Assembly (NCBI RefSeq): GCF_017873605.1
Contig: NZ_JAGGKI010000003.1
Location: forward strand, 124,001-188,000
From: Paenibacillus lactis
GTDB taxonomy: Bacteria > Bacillota > Bacilli > Paenibacillales > Paenibacillaceae
Direction of reading: 5' to 3'
DNA length: 64,000 nt
The notes below the pieces were generated by a model that was given only the letters and a program-made list of their open reading frames with translations, was not told where the DNA came from and searched no databases. The position numbers were made by a program, and so were the translations under genes. Shown here in pieces: positions 39,974 to 49,003 of this stretch. The number at the start of each line of letters is the position of its first letter. The first letter of the stretch is position 1.

Positions 39974-40828
39974 CTACGCCTTGACATAAATCAATCGTTC
40001 CGTTCGCGCCATCACTTTGGTCTTCATGTAGGGATGGTTCTCATAACAGTAATCGATAAAATGCCCCGGTCTTTCCCCGTTCCACGGGAATACGTCATAG
40101 TGGAGTGGGATCGTCAGCTCGAAGCCCGCTGCTGCAGCAAGCTCAGCCGCCTCACGGAAGCCCATATTGCCCACGATCCCATCCTGCCTACGGAAGGCGT
40201 CTCCCCCGTTGATCGGCACCATGCCGATGTCAATCGCGTGATTCCGCAGCCGCTCAACAAGACCCGGGTAAACGACGGTATCGCCAGCATGATACATTAG
40301 CACGCCCGAAATATCAATCAAATACCCGACATACCGGTGCCCCAGCATCCGATCCTCCTCAAGCACTTCATGAGCCGCCGGCACCGCCATCAAGCGGAAG
40401 CCCTCAAGCTCCTGCCATTGGTCGCACGCGGCAGCCAGCAGCCGGTCTTCGGCAACTCCTGCGTCTCGCATCGCCTCATGACAGATTGCCGGCGCGACAA
40501 AGCGGGTGTCCGGGTTATTCTTGGCGATAACCGAGATCGTCCCCAAGTCCATATGATCATCGTGCTCATGCGTAATCAGCACCACATTGGCATTCGTAAC
40601 ATGCTGCGGCTTAAGCGGAGCTGGAAAAGCCCGCTGGAGGTCGCTCTTCCGCTCCAGCTCGTCGGACAGATAAGGATCGATATAAATAACGGTCTCCCCG
40701 CCTTTAATTACAACGCTCTCCTGTCCCAAAAACCAAACCGCAGCCATTCCGTGCGGAGCGGATGTTCGATTCATCTCCCCGATCAGCTGCTCCGGTGTTC
40801 GTCCATGGCCGTTATGACGTCCATTCAC
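39974..40828 (-). CDS. UlaG-like metallo-beta-lactamase-fold hydrolase
   Basis: The 284-residue protein has the metal-binding THEHDDH (86-92), a later HAGDTVVYP strand and PLHYDVFPWNG near the C-terminus, as in UlaG (L-ascorbate-6-phosphate lactonase) relatives. The true substrate is uncertain because no ascorbate PTS or other ula gene is near. The GTG at 40828 follows GGGAGAGGGG closely; the frame is open to 40873 but less well supported. Confidence 0.85.
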   Translation of the reverse strand: MNGRHNGHGRTPEQLIGEMNRTSAPHGMAAVWFLGQESVVIKGGETVIYIDPYLSDELERKSDLQRAFPAPLKPQHVTNANVVLITHEHDDHMDLGTISVIAKNNPDTRFVAPAICHEAMRDAGVAEDRLLAAACDQWQELEGFRLMAVPAAHEVLEEDRMLGHRYVGYLIDISGVLMYHAGDTVVYPGLVERLRNHAIDIGMVPINGGDAFRRQDGIVGNMGFREAAELAAAAGFELTIPLHYDVFPWNGERPGHFIDYCYENHPYMKTKVMARTERLIYVKA

Positions 40829-40987
40829 TTGTCCCCTCTCCCTTCGGTTGATGTTGCAATAAACGGTGAGCACAGATGCTTCTGCTTATTCATCGACTCA
40901 CCAGCCTCTGTACATACTGTACCCTAAATCAGCATCTTCTGGGAGCTTTTCATCGTAGGAATTGTGTTATGTTAAACGGGACAACGT

Positions 40988-41032
40988 AAAAAAAGAGCTG
41001 GAAAGGGGCTTGCCGCCTCTTATTCCAACTCG
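40988..41032 (-). terminator. Terminator of the fru operon
   Basis: On the minus strand GAGTTGGAA and TTCCAGCTC pair, with an inner AAGAGGC/GCCCCTTT-like pairing, followed by seven T. Confidence 0.75.
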
Positions 41033-41117
41033 CATCAAGTATTTGGAGATATTTTTGCTTTAAAACCAGCAACATTCAAGAGATAATGCCGGTAAGATCG
41101 GGCTAAAATCCACTGCT

Positions 41118-43091
41118 CTATTTGCTTTCAACCGGCCGCTTCCACAGACCCAGCAGTACACCTGACAGCGCCGCGCCAATGATAACGGCCAGCAGGAACA
41201 GCAGCGCGTGGTTGGCCAAAGCCGCTACGAAAATCCCTCCATGCGGGGCCGGAACGTTAACGCTCCACAGCTGTGTCAATCCGCCGGCAACCGCCGAACC
41301 GAGAATGCACGATGTCAGTACGCGCAGCGGGTCGGCAGCGGCAAATGGGATCGCGCCTTCCGTGATAAAGGAAAGACCCATAACATAGTTCGTAACCCCG
41401 GACTTGCGCTCCTGTTCCGTAAATTTGCGCTTGAAGAACGTCGTAGCCAGGGCGATTGCCAGAGGAGGAACCATGCCGCCGGCCATCACCGCCGCCATCA
41501 TCGCGCCGTTCGTATTGCCGCTCGACGTAAATACGCCGATAGCGAATGCATAAGCCGCTTTATTGAAAGGGCCGCCCATGTCAATCGACATCATTCCGCC
41601 GAGAATCAGACCAAGAATGACGGCATTGCCCGTTCCGAGATTGTTCAGAATATCGGTCAGGCCAAGATTGATCCAGCTGAAGAACGGATCGAACAGATAA
41701 AACATGATGGTACCGGTGATCAGCAAACCAACGACTGGATACAGCAATATCGGCTTCAAGCCGTCCAGTGCCTTCGGCAAGCCGGCAAACCATTTGCGAA
41801 GCAGAATGACGACATATCCGGCAAGGAAGCCGGCAGCCAAACCGCCGAGGAACCCGGAATTCGAATTCAGCGCCATCAGGCCGCCGACCATGCCGGGCAT
41901 CAATGCCGGACGATCACCGATGCTTAAGGCAATGAATCCGGCAAGGACCGGAATCAGGAAGTGGAAAGCGCCTTCTCCTCCGCCAATCGTCTGCAGCAGC
42001 TGAAAGAGCGGATGATTCTCACCGGCAAGCTGCTCGATCAGGAAGGATACGGCCAGCAGAATGCCTCCGCCGACAACGAATGGCAGCATATGCGAAATCC
42101 CGTTCATCAGATCCTTGTAAATTTTGCTGCCGATGCCGCTGTGTCCGCCCTGCTGTTCTCCGGATGTCCCGCCGCCTTCGCTGCGGTAGATCGGCGCATC
42201 ACCGCTCGCTGCCTTTCGAATCAGCTCCTCCGATTTGCGGATGCCGTCGCTGACTGGGCGCTGCAGCACCGGCTTGCCGTTAAAGCGGGCCATCTCGACC
42301 TGCTTATCGGCAGCAATGATGACGCCGGCGGCGCGCCGAATTTCCTCCTCGGTCAAAATGTTCTGCGCCCCTTCCGAGCCGTTCGTTTCCACCCGAATCT
42401 CGACGCCCATCTCTTGGGCTTTCTTCTTGAGCGCGTCCTCCGCCATAAACGTATGGGCGATCCCGGTCGGACAGGCCGTTACGGCAACGACGAAGGCGCC
42501 TTGCTCACCGGAGGCTGCTCCGTCCTGAACGGGTGCGGCTTCGATAGCGCTGTCAGACTCCGGACGCTTGTCCGATTGCTTCTCTGCTTCTTTCCTTTGC
42601 TTGGCAGCTTCCTTCTCGGCCTTTGCCGCTTCTTCTTCCGCCTGCTTGGCATCGAATAGCGCCGTTACTTCCTCAGGCGTCTTCGTCTCCATCAACCGGC
42701 TGATGAAATCGGCATCAATCAGCAGCCTGGAAAGTGCAGCAAGCGTCCGCAAATGGGTATTTCCCGCGCCCTCAGGCGCTGCAATCATGAAGAACACATA
42801 AGCCGGCTCGCCGTCCAATGCCTCAAAATCCACACCCTTGCTGCTCTTGGCAAATACGACGGTCGGCTCGTTCACCGCCCGGGTCTTCGCATGGGGCATC
42901 GCAATGCCTCCGCCGATCCCCGTGCTCGATTCCGCTTCCCGCTTCAGAATCGCTTCCTTGAACAGGACCGGATCATTGATTCGTCCGCTTGCGGCCAGGC
43001 TGGCAATCAGCTCGTCGATCGCCGCCTCCTTCGTTACCGCTTGCAGATCCATAATCATGGTCTGCTGAATCATTAATTCCGTTATTCTCAT
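41118..43091 (-). CDS. fruA: Fructose PTS transporter EIIABC
   Basis: FruA takes up fructose and phosphorylates it to fructose-1-phosphate. The 657-residue fusion has an EIIA domain with phospho-His67 in MPHAKT and a charged Ala/Glu/Lys linker (150-180). The EIIB domain follows, with Cys207 in TACPTGIAH, then the EIIC membrane domain (about 310-655). The frame is open back to 43193, but GGGAG sits 11 bases before the ATG at 43091 and the upstream residues do not look like EIIA. It is the last gene of fruR-fruK-fruA. Confidence 0.96.
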   Translation of the reverse strand: MRITELMIQQTMIMDLQAVTKEAAIDELIASLAASGRINDPVLFKEAILKREAESSTGIGGGIAMPHAKTRAVNEPTVVFAKSSKGVDFEALDGEPAYVFFMIAAPEGAGNTHLRTLAALSRLLIDADFISRLMETKTPEEVTALFDAKQAEEEAAKAEKEAAKQRKEAEKQSDKRPESDSAIEAAPVQDGAASGEQGAFVVAVTACPTGIAHTFMAEDALKKKAQEMGVEIRVETNGSEGAQNILTEEEIRRAAGVIIAADKQVEMARFNGKPVLQRPVSDGIRKSEELIRKAASGDAPIYRSEGGGTSGEQQGGHSGIGSKIYKDLMNGISHMLPFVVGGGILLAVSFLIEQLAGENHPLFQLLQTIGGGEGAFHFLIPVLAGFIALSIGDRPALMPGMVGGLMALNSNSGFLGGLAAGFLAGYVVILLRKWFAGLPKALDGLKPILLYPVVGLLITGTIMFYLFDPFFSWINLGLTDILNNLGTGNAVILGLILGGMMSIDMGGPFNKAAYAFAIGVFTSSGNTNGAMMAAVMAGGMVPPLAIALATTFFKRKFTEQERKSGVTNYVMGLSFITEGAIPFAAADPLRVLTSCILGSAVAGGLTQLWSVNVPAPHGGIFVAALANHALLFLLAVIIGAALSGVLLGLWKRPVESK

Positions 43092-43164
43092 TATGGATAA
43101 CACTCCCTTAATTTCTGCCTTAGATGTCTGCCGTTTCGCAGCCGCATTGCAAACATGCATGTCC

Positions 43165-44079
43165 TCACAATGGCGTGATCGTGACCTGTTCACGAAGTTT
43201 ATCGATCATTTCTCTGGCTGCCAGATCGTCCGAGAACGCCGTTGCGCTTCCCGATGCAACCCCGGTCCGGAATGCCTCAAGCGGACTGTGCCCCAGAGAC
43301 AGCGTGCCGACAAACCCGGCAATCATCGAATCGCCTGCGCCTACCGAATTCCGGACCGTTCCCGCCGGAACGTTGGCGTGATAAACCTGATCAGCCGTAA
43401 TGAGCAGGGCTCCTTCTCCCGCCATGGAGATCATCGCATGCTGCGCACCCTGCTCAAGCAGCTTGCGGCCGTACATGACAAGCTTATCGCGCGAATCCAT
43501 CGGGACGCCGAATAACTCGGCCAGCTCGTGATGGTTCGGCTTGACGACAAGCGGCTGCTGAGCCAAAGCCTTCATCAGCGCATTCCCCGTCGTATCGATC
43601 ACGAATTCGGCTCCGCTCTTCTTGCACGCTTGAATTAACAGGTCGTAGAAGCCTGAGCCAAGCGATGGCGGAACGCTTCCGGACAGTACCGCGATATCGC
43701 CCGGCTGAAGCCGTGACAGCTTATGGACCAATTCATCGGCCTCCTCTTGCCGGATGCTCGGCCCGAGGCCGTTAATCTCCGTCTCGTCCCCGTGCTTAAG
43801 CTTGATGTTGATTCTTGTATCATCTTCAATCCTCACGAAGTCGGTGACGATCCCTTCCTTTCTCAGCGTCTCGTCGATAAACCGCCCGGTAAATCCACCA
43901 AGAAAGCCGATCGCGGTATTGTCTGCGCCGAGCTGGTTCAATACCCGCGAGACATTGATGCCTTTGCCCCCCGGGAACTTCAAGTCCCGGGCCATTCTGT
44001 TCAAGCTTCCAAGCTCGATATGCTCCACTTCCACGATGTAATCGATGGAAGGATTCAAAGTTACCGTATATATCATCAT
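43165..44079 (-). CDS. fruK: 1-Phosphofructokinase
   Basis: FruK phosphorylates fructose-1-phosphate to the 1,6-bisphosphate. The 304-residue PfkB-family protein has TLNPSIDY at the start, KFPGGKGINVSRVL (34-47) and the catalytic Asp250 in GAGDS. The start overlaps the fruR stop by 4 bases (ATGA), so it is translationally coupled. A 73-base gap separates it from fruA. Confidence 0.95.
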   Translation of the reverse strand: MMIYTVTLNPSIDYIVEVEHIELGSLNRMARDLKFPGGKGINVSRVLNQLGADNTAIGFLGGFTGRFIDETLRKEGIVTDFVRIEDDTRINIKLKHGDETEINGLGPSIRQEEADELVHKLSRLQPGDIAVLSGSVPPSLGSGFYDLLIQACKKSGAEFVIDTTGNALMKALAQQPLVVKPNHHELAELFGVPMDSRDKLVMYGRKLLEQGAQHAMISMAGEGALLITADQVYHANVPAGTVRNSVGAGDSMIAGFVGTLSLGHSPLEAFRTGVASGSATAFSDDLAAREMIDKLREQVTITPL

Positions 44080-44825
44080 GATCCCTCAATTATGTTGGTT
44101 TTCTGTGCTATGGACTTCCGCCAGGCTTCCGGCAGCGATTCGGTAATCAACGTCGCTTCGCTTAAATCCAGCAGCTTAGCGAACGTGACTTCTCCGATCT
44201 TGCTGGAGTCCGCAAGAACATAGCTGGTAGCGGACAGCTGATGGGCCCGCCGTTTGATCAAGGCTTCTTCCGGATCCGGCGTCGTATACCCCATCTCGAT
44301 ATCGACGCCGTTCGTCCCGAGAAAGCAGCGGTCAAAGCGGAAGTTATCCATGTTTTGAAGAGCTATGCTGCCGATTACGGCTTTCGTGCGAATCTTCATC
44401 ATGCCGCCCAGAAGATAGCTGTTGATGCGTTTGCTTACCAATGCTTCGATATGCGATAAGCCGTTGGTCACAACGGTCACGTTGCTTGCTTCGATAAACG
44501 GGATCATCGCCAATGTGGTCGTTCCCGCATCCAGATAAATGCTCTCGCCATCCTGTACCTGCTGCGCAGCCAGCTTGGCAACGGCATTTTTCTGTTGAAT
44601 GTTTTTGAATGATTTCTCTTCCATTCCCGGCTCGGGGGCCTTTTGACTCGGCAGCGCTGCTCCCCCGTGAATACGCTTTAATAAGCGGCGTTCCTCAAGA
44701 TCAATCAAATCACGCCGCACTGTAGATTCCGATGCTTCCAGGAGTTCGACCAATTCCTGCAATTTGACGACCCCGCGCTCTTGTAAGCGCTCTAAAATAA
44801 CGCGGTATCTTTCTTCAGTCAGCAT
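44076..44825 (-). CDS. fruR: DeoR-family repressor of the fructose operon
   Basis: The 249-residue DeoR/GlpR-type regulator has an N-terminal winged HTH (about 1-57, with LQERGVVKLQELVELLEA and ESTVRRDLIDLEERRLLKR). A sugar-phosphate sensing domain follows, with YLDAGTTT. In B. subtilis FruR represses its own operon and fructose-1-phosphate relieves it. It is the first gene of the operon, preceded by a promoter with AT-rich repeats. Confidence 0.94.
   Translation of the reverse strand: MLTEERYRVILERLQERGVVKLQELVELLEASESTVRRDLIDLEERRLLKRIHGGAALPSQKAPEPGMEEKSFKNIQQKNAVAKLAAQQVQDGESIYLDAGTTTLAMIPFIEASNVTVVTNGLSHIEALVSKRINSYLLGGMMKIRTKAVIGSIALQNMDNFRFDRCFLGTNGVDIEMGYTTPDPEEALIKRRAHQLSATSYVLADSSKIGEVTFAKLLDLSEATLITESLPEAWRKSIAQKTNIIEGS
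44782..44795 (-). promoter_or_regulatory. Candidate cre site inside fruR
   Basis: TGTAAGCGCTCTAA (plus strand) matches TGWAANCGNTNWCA with one mismatch and lies in codons 11-15 of fruR. CcpA bound there could block elongation. The fru operon of B. subtilis is known to be CcpA-controlled. Confidence 0.4.
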
Positions 44826-44851
44826 AATGAATCCCCTCCAGATCTAATCCT

Positions 44852-44912
44852 ATCATATTTCGCGCAAAAAACAATCAAAAATAATCATAAACATTCATAA
44901 TCCTTCAAATTA
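44852..44912 (-). promoter_or_regulatory. fru operon promoter and repeat-rich operator region
   Basis: On the minus strand TTTGAT (44874-44879) and TATGAT (44852-44857) are 16 bases apart. Upstream and overlapping are repeated ATCAAAAATAATCA / ACATTCATAA / TTCAAA elements, like the tandem T/A-rich boxes bound by DeoR-family repressors. Confidence 0.5.
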
Positions 44913-45112
44913 TTGAATGGCATATTCCCTATATTTTTCATACCGCTCCAGCTTTATCCGCCCCGCTTGCTTCTGGCTCTTCTTCGTTGCGGCTGGGTTT
45001 TATCGTCCTAATGCCGACTCGCCTGCACCGTCTATAAACGTTTGTGCAAGTATGCCTCTTCACTATATACTGGTAACTAGGAAACTCTCACAGTATAGAA
45101 GAGGTGACATGG

Positions 45113-46024
45113 ATGGATCAATTGAAAGAAGCCTACGAACGAATGGGCTTGCCGGAGGATGCGACCCGGGAACAGCTTGATGACAGGTATACCCTCCTCA
45201 TGCGTCAGACCCGTTCGCAGCAAAGGCGTGAGCCGGACCGGGCGGAAGAGATTGAAGCCCGCTTCGCCGAGATTACCAAGGCCTACAAATTCATTCTTGA
45301 TGAAGAGAACCGCAAGTCTCTGGAGGAATTGAATCAGAAGCGGTATGGAAAATACAAAAAACTGGCCGGAACTGCCGAGAAAACCGACCATTTCTTCCGT
45401 TATTATAAATTTCATCTGCTTGGGGGCATCGCCATTCTTGGCATTCTTGTGTATATCGCGATCAGCATCTTTAACCATCAGGCGGAAAAAGAGCGGCTGG
45501 CAAAGCTGCCCCCGGTAGACCTCTCCGTGATGTTCCTGGGGTCGTATTTCAACCCCGACGGCGGTACGGATGTCAAGCCGATTGAAGACGCGATTTTGGC
45601 ACAGTTTCCCGAGTGGAAACGCGTAACCGTTAACATTAATTATGTGCCGGCGCTCGACTCGAACAATCCGCAGGACGCCGCCATGCTGCAAAAAGCGCTG
45701 CTCGTGCTGGCAACCGAAAGGCCTGACCTTTATATCATGGATAAGAATGCATTTGACTGGGTCGGCAATCAAGGCATGGTACGCCCGCTGGAAGCAGAAG
45801 TGAACGGCGAGCTGAAAGCGCTTGTGACACCGGAGATGCTTCTGAAGGGGGTCGACGAGGAAGACGGCACCGAGCATGTGTATGCCGTCGATATTATGGG
45901 AAGCAAGCTGGGCGAGGAAATTCCCGTGCTCAAGAACGAGATGTACGCAGGGATTCGTGAGGGGACGGAGAAGGACGCCAACGCAAAGCTCTTTATTCAG
46001 AGATATCTCGAAGCTTCTAAATAG
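45113..46024 (+). CDS. Membrane protein with degenerate J-like domain
   Basis: The 303-residue protein has an N-terminal segment (about 1-70) resembling a J domain (YERMGLPEDATREQLDDRY, then FAEITKAYKFILDEENR). LMRQTRSQ occupies the place of the HPD tripeptide, so DnaK activation is unlikely. One transmembrane helix lies at about 100-120. The C-terminal 180 residues would be outside the cell and are not recognised with confidence. GAGGTG lies 6 bases before ATG 45113. A terminator follows. Confidence 0.75.
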   Translation: MDQLKEAYERMGLPEDATREQLDDRYTLLMRQTRSQQRREPDRAEEIEARFAEITKAYKFILDEENRKSLEELNQKRYGKYKKLAGTAEKTDHFFRYYKFHLLGGIAILGILVYIAISIFNHQAEKERLAKLPPVDLSVMFLGSYFNPDGGTDVKPIEDAILAQFPEWKRVTVNINYVPALDSNNPQDAAMLQKALLVLATERPDLYIMDKNAFDWVGNQGMVRPLEAEVNGELKALVTPEMLLKGVDEEDGTEHVYAVDIMGSKLGEEIPVLKNEMYAGIREGTEKDANAKLFIQRYLEASK

Positions 46025-46046
46025 CACGCAGCATTGAGGGAATAAC

Positions 46047-46107
46047 AAAACCGCCCGGGAGGCAAGGAGTCGGCTCGCGATTCCCCTTACGCCGGGCGGT
46101 TTCTTTT
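46047..46107. terminator. Bidirectional terminator at 46.1 kb
   Basis: AAACCGCCCGG (46048-46058) pairs with CCGGGCGGTTT (46092-46102), with T-rich flanks on both strands, between convergent genes. Confidence 0.8.
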
Positions 46108-46125
46108 ATCTAAATAAGTGGAGAG

Positions 46126-47073
46126 TTATTGGTTAACGATCGTAGCTAGCGATGCAAACGCATGTGGCACAAAGCCCTCGGTCGGCTCGCGATGCGGGAT
46201 ATTCACACGGAAGATAAAGCCTTGACCATCGATTTCCGCTACGATATATTCCCGGGTCAGCTGCTCCCCTCGGGCAATCATGTACACGGGGGCATTTTTC
46301 AGCGCCTGATTTCTTTCATTCTCCTTCGCCTCAAGGACTTTACCCACTTCGGCCAATTCTTTCTCGGCCTCTTGCTTCAGCATGTCCCCGTTGTAATCCG
46401 AGGGCAGCTTCGTAATTTTTACATAATAATCTGGATCCACATTCATTGTCAGCTTGCCGGTCTTCGCGTCAAACGAGAAGATATCGAATATATACAAGGA
46501 ATACCCGTTTCCTGAAGCCAGCTTGGCGGTCTTCGTCTCCTTCATGCCTTCGAGCTCAAGCTCCACTTCCTTCGTGGCGGGAAGCTGCGAGGTATCCGAA
46601 TCCGAGCCGCTGCCGGACTGCCTGACCGTTATTTTCGTCAGAATCAATTGCTTCAGCCCTTCATCGCCTTCAACCGGCTCCTCGAAATATTCGAAGGCAA
46701 CCTCTTCATTTCCCTGGAGTCCGGCAATGGCTTCGTTCATATGATCCCCGAGACGGAAGGCGGTCGGTCCGTCTTCGGTTTCAATCTCTACGGAATGATT
46801 ATCAATTTGACCCACATAGGTACCGGTCCCCTGTTTCGTTTCAGTGCTCTGACCCTCTTCCGGATCTCCCGGCTTTACCGGTTCTTGCGTTTCGCCTTCT
46901 TCAGGATTGGGCTCCGCCGGCTGCACCGGTTCTTGTACTCCTTCTTCAACCGGATTCGGATCGACCGGGGGCTCTGCTGCCGGTTGTTCACCGCTGCACG
47001 CGGTAACGGCCAGAAGCAATACAGCCGCAGTTGTGAGTGCAACCAGCTTGTTCCGAGCTGCTCTCTTTCCCAT
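46126..47073 (-). CDS. Lipoprotein with acidic proline-rich spacer
   Basis: The 315-residue protein has a signal peptide ending in lipobox VTAC (Cys about 20). A Glu/Pro spacer with imperfect repeats of EPVQPAEPNPEEG type follows (about 25-75). The globular part (about 80-315) has a GTGTYVGQIDNHSVEIE start and resembles Paenibacillus lipoproteins of unknown function. GGAGGTGG precedes ATG 47073; an in-frame ATG at 47091 lies upstream of that RBS. Confidence 0.8.
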   Translation of the reverse strand: MGKRAARNKLVALTTAAVLLLAVTACSGEQPAAEPPVDPNPVEEGVQEPVQPAEPNPEEGETQEPVKPGDPEEGQSTETKQGTGTYVGQIDNHSVEIETEDGPTAFRLGDHMNEAIAGLQGNEEVAFEYFEEPVEGDEGLKQLILTKITVRQSGSGSDSDTSQLPATKEVELELEGMKETKTAKLASGNGYSLYIFDIFSFDAKTGKLTMNVDPDYYVKITKLPSDYNGDMLKQEAEKELAEVGKVLEAKENERNQALKNAPVYMIARGEQLTREYIVAEIDGQGFIFRVNIPHREPTEGFVPHAFASLATIVNQ

Positions 47074-47249
47074 AAAACCACCTCCTATCATTACGGACGA
47101 AGGAGGACCGATGAAGGTTGCGGCCGATTACCAATTCTTCTTAATATTTCCTGCCGCCACCCGGCCCGCCTGACAATATCATTCACTTTTACTATCAAAC
47201 AAGGTATGCTAGTAGTACAGAGCAAAATAGTTGATAAAGGGAGATGTTC

Positions 47250-48110
47250 ATGTCTGGAAAAATTAAAATATTCGCTGATAGTACTTGCGATCTGCCCTCT
47301 GCATGGATAGAAAAGCATCATATCGGAATTATTCCTCTCTATGTGGTATTTGGTGAGCAATCTCTGCGTGACGGCGTGGATATTACGCCTGAGCAGCTGT
47401 ACGCCAAGGTCGACCAGGTAGGCCATCTGCCAAAGACAGCAGCTCCTTCCCCATCTGACTTCATCGCCGCCTTCACGCCTTCGATCGAGCAGGGCGAAGA
47501 TATACTGTTTCTCAGCATTTCATCCGAGCTGTCCTCGACGTATCAAAACGCGCTGATCGCTGCCGGCGAGCTGCCTGAGGGCCGGGTTACCGTCTTCGAT
47601 TCCCGCAATCTCTCCTGCGGCATCGGACTCCTCGTGATGAAGGCCGTGCGTGCAGCCGAACAAGGCGCCTCCATTCCTCAAATCGTGGAGCTGCTCAGCC
47701 GAACCGTCAATGAAGTGGAGTGCGAATTCGTTATCGATACGCTGGATTATTTGCATAAAGGCGGTCGCTGCTCCGGCATGCAGAACATCATCGGCAGCTT
47801 GCTGAAGATCCGTCCGGTGATTAAAGTCGTCAACGGCGGAATGATTCCTGCCTACAAGGTTCGCGGCAAGAAAGAAAAGGCACTGGACCAGATGATCCAA
47901 AATGCGCTCGCTCAGGTCCAGGACATGGACAATGATTTGATCATTGTTGTACATACGATGGCGGAAGAGGAAGCCCGGTTCCTGCAGAAGGAGCTGCAGG
48001 AGAAGACCGGTGCACGGGAGGTTGCCATCTCCACGGCCGGATGCGTCATCTGCAGCCATTGCGGACCGCATACCGTCGGCCTGATGTATACCAAGAAACC
48101 GGCCGTTTAA
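47250..48110 (+). CDS. DegV family fatty-acid-binding protein
   Basis: DegV/FakB proteins bind fatty acids and present them to the FakA kinase. The 286-residue product has the IFADSTCDLP start, the SISSELSSTYQNA loop that holds the lipid carboxylate and the IDTLDYLHKGGRCS segment. AAAGGGAG lies about 6 bases before ATG 47250; ATG 47244 is too close to it. The fakA gene is not in the window. Confidence 0.92.
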   Translation: MSGKIKIFADSTCDLPSAWIEKHHIGIIPLYVVFGEQSLRDGVDITPEQLYAKVDQVGHLPKTAAPSPSDFIAAFTPSIEQGEDILFLSISSELSSTYQNALIAAGELPEGRVTVFDSRNLSCGIGLLVMKAVRAAEQGASIPQIVELLSRTVNEVECEFVIDTLDYLHKGGRCSGMQNIIGSLLKIRPVIKVVNGGMIPAYKVRGKKEKALDQMIQNALAQVQDMDNDLIIVVHTMAEEEARFLQKELQEKTGAREVAISTAGCVICSHCGPHTVGLMYTKKPAV

Positions 48111-48181
48111 GAGGCTGTTTTTCTAAAAATTCGTCGTTCCCGACTTTTTAAGTAGGGCTTTAAATGGTGGGTTATTCAAAG

Positions 48182-48226
48182 ACAGTTCTGCTGTGCAGTT
48201 AGCATCATGCAGAGCTGTTTTCTTTA
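48182..48226 (+). terminator. Probable terminator of the degV-like gene
   Basis: ACAGTTCTGC and GCAGAGCTGT pair with G-T wobbles across a 17-base loop, followed by TTTCTTT. Confidence 0.6.
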
Positions 48227-48358
48227 TGTCAAATTGCTTCATTGCAATATCCTAGACTTTGGTCCAGTTCCGCGGGATACTCGGGACCGAGGACATCCTC
48301 ATCCAGAACATGGTATTCTTGAGTTAACTATTTCTTTATAGGAAGGAAGTAAGCTCGT

Positions 48359-48862
48359 ATGTTGAAACGTACCATCCTCGCTCCCCTGCTCATTCTGCTC
48401 GGTGCTTACCTGCTGCTCAATCAAGGCGGCTCCGTTGGCGCCGGCTCCATCTTTGCCACCTTCTGGCCAACCTTGTTCGTGATTCCGCTGGGGCTGTTTT
48501 TCCACTGGATGTATTTCTCGCTGGTCGGGCGTCAAGGCATCGGCCTGCTCATCCCGGGAGGAATCCTGCTGACAGCCGGTGTCGTCAGCCAGATCGCTTC
48601 CTTATTCGACAGCTGGGACACGATGTGGCCGGGATTTATTCTCGCCGTTGCAGCCGGCCTGTTCGAATTCTACTGGTTCGGCTCGCGCAATAAATGGCTG
48701 CTGATCCCCATCAATATTTTGACCGTGCTGTCCCTGCTGTTCTTTGTTGTCTTCTCCATTGGTCCGATGCTGAACTATTTGTCCGTGATCCAGCCTGTCA
48801 TTGCGGTTCTGCTCGTGCTCGGAGGTGCTTGGATCATACTCGGACGCAAGCGGCACAGCTGA
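48359..48862 (+). CDS. Polytopic membrane protein related to the LiaF N-terminal region
   Basis: The 167-residue protein has four or five hydrophobic helices and a short basic tail (GRKRHS). The repeated pattern of W-P and G-x-x-L-L-x-G segments (FATFWPTLFVIPLG, GGILLTAGVV, WPGFILAVAAGL) resembles the membrane part of LiaF/DUF5668 proteins. No cytoplasmic or sensor domain is attached. GGAAGGAAG precedes the ATG. Confidence 0.75.
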   Translation: MLKRTILAPLLILLGAYLLLNQGGSVGAGSIFATFWPTLFVIPLGLFFHWMYFSLVGRQGIGLLIPGGILLTAGVVSQIASLFDSWDTMWPGFILAVAAGLFEFYWFGSRNKWLLIPINILTVLSLLFFVVFSIGPMLNYLSVIQPVIAVLLVLGGAWIILGRKRHS

Positions 48863-48939
48863 ATTCAAGCCGGCACGAATTCAATAACTCAAACAAAAGC
48901 TGCCACGGGAAACCCGGGCGGGCGGCTTGTGCGCATGCA

Positions 48940-48986
48940 CAAAGAGGCTGTTCCAAGGTCCCTTGACCTGGAACAGCCTCTTTTTA
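48940..48986. terminator. Bidirectional terminator at 48.95 kb
   Basis: AAAGAGGCTGTTCCA pairs with TGGAACAGCCTCTTT, with inner AGGTC/GACCT pairing, followed by TTTTT on the plus strand and a T-rich tail on the minus strand toward glpX. Confidence 0.85.
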
Positions 48987-49003
48987 TCCCCAAGAGGGAT
49001 CGA

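Noticed and set aside
45077..46048. 323-codon minus-strand open frame opposite the J-like membrane protein
   Set aside because: The plus-strand frame has a proper RBS, membrane helix and terminator; the other is a shadow.
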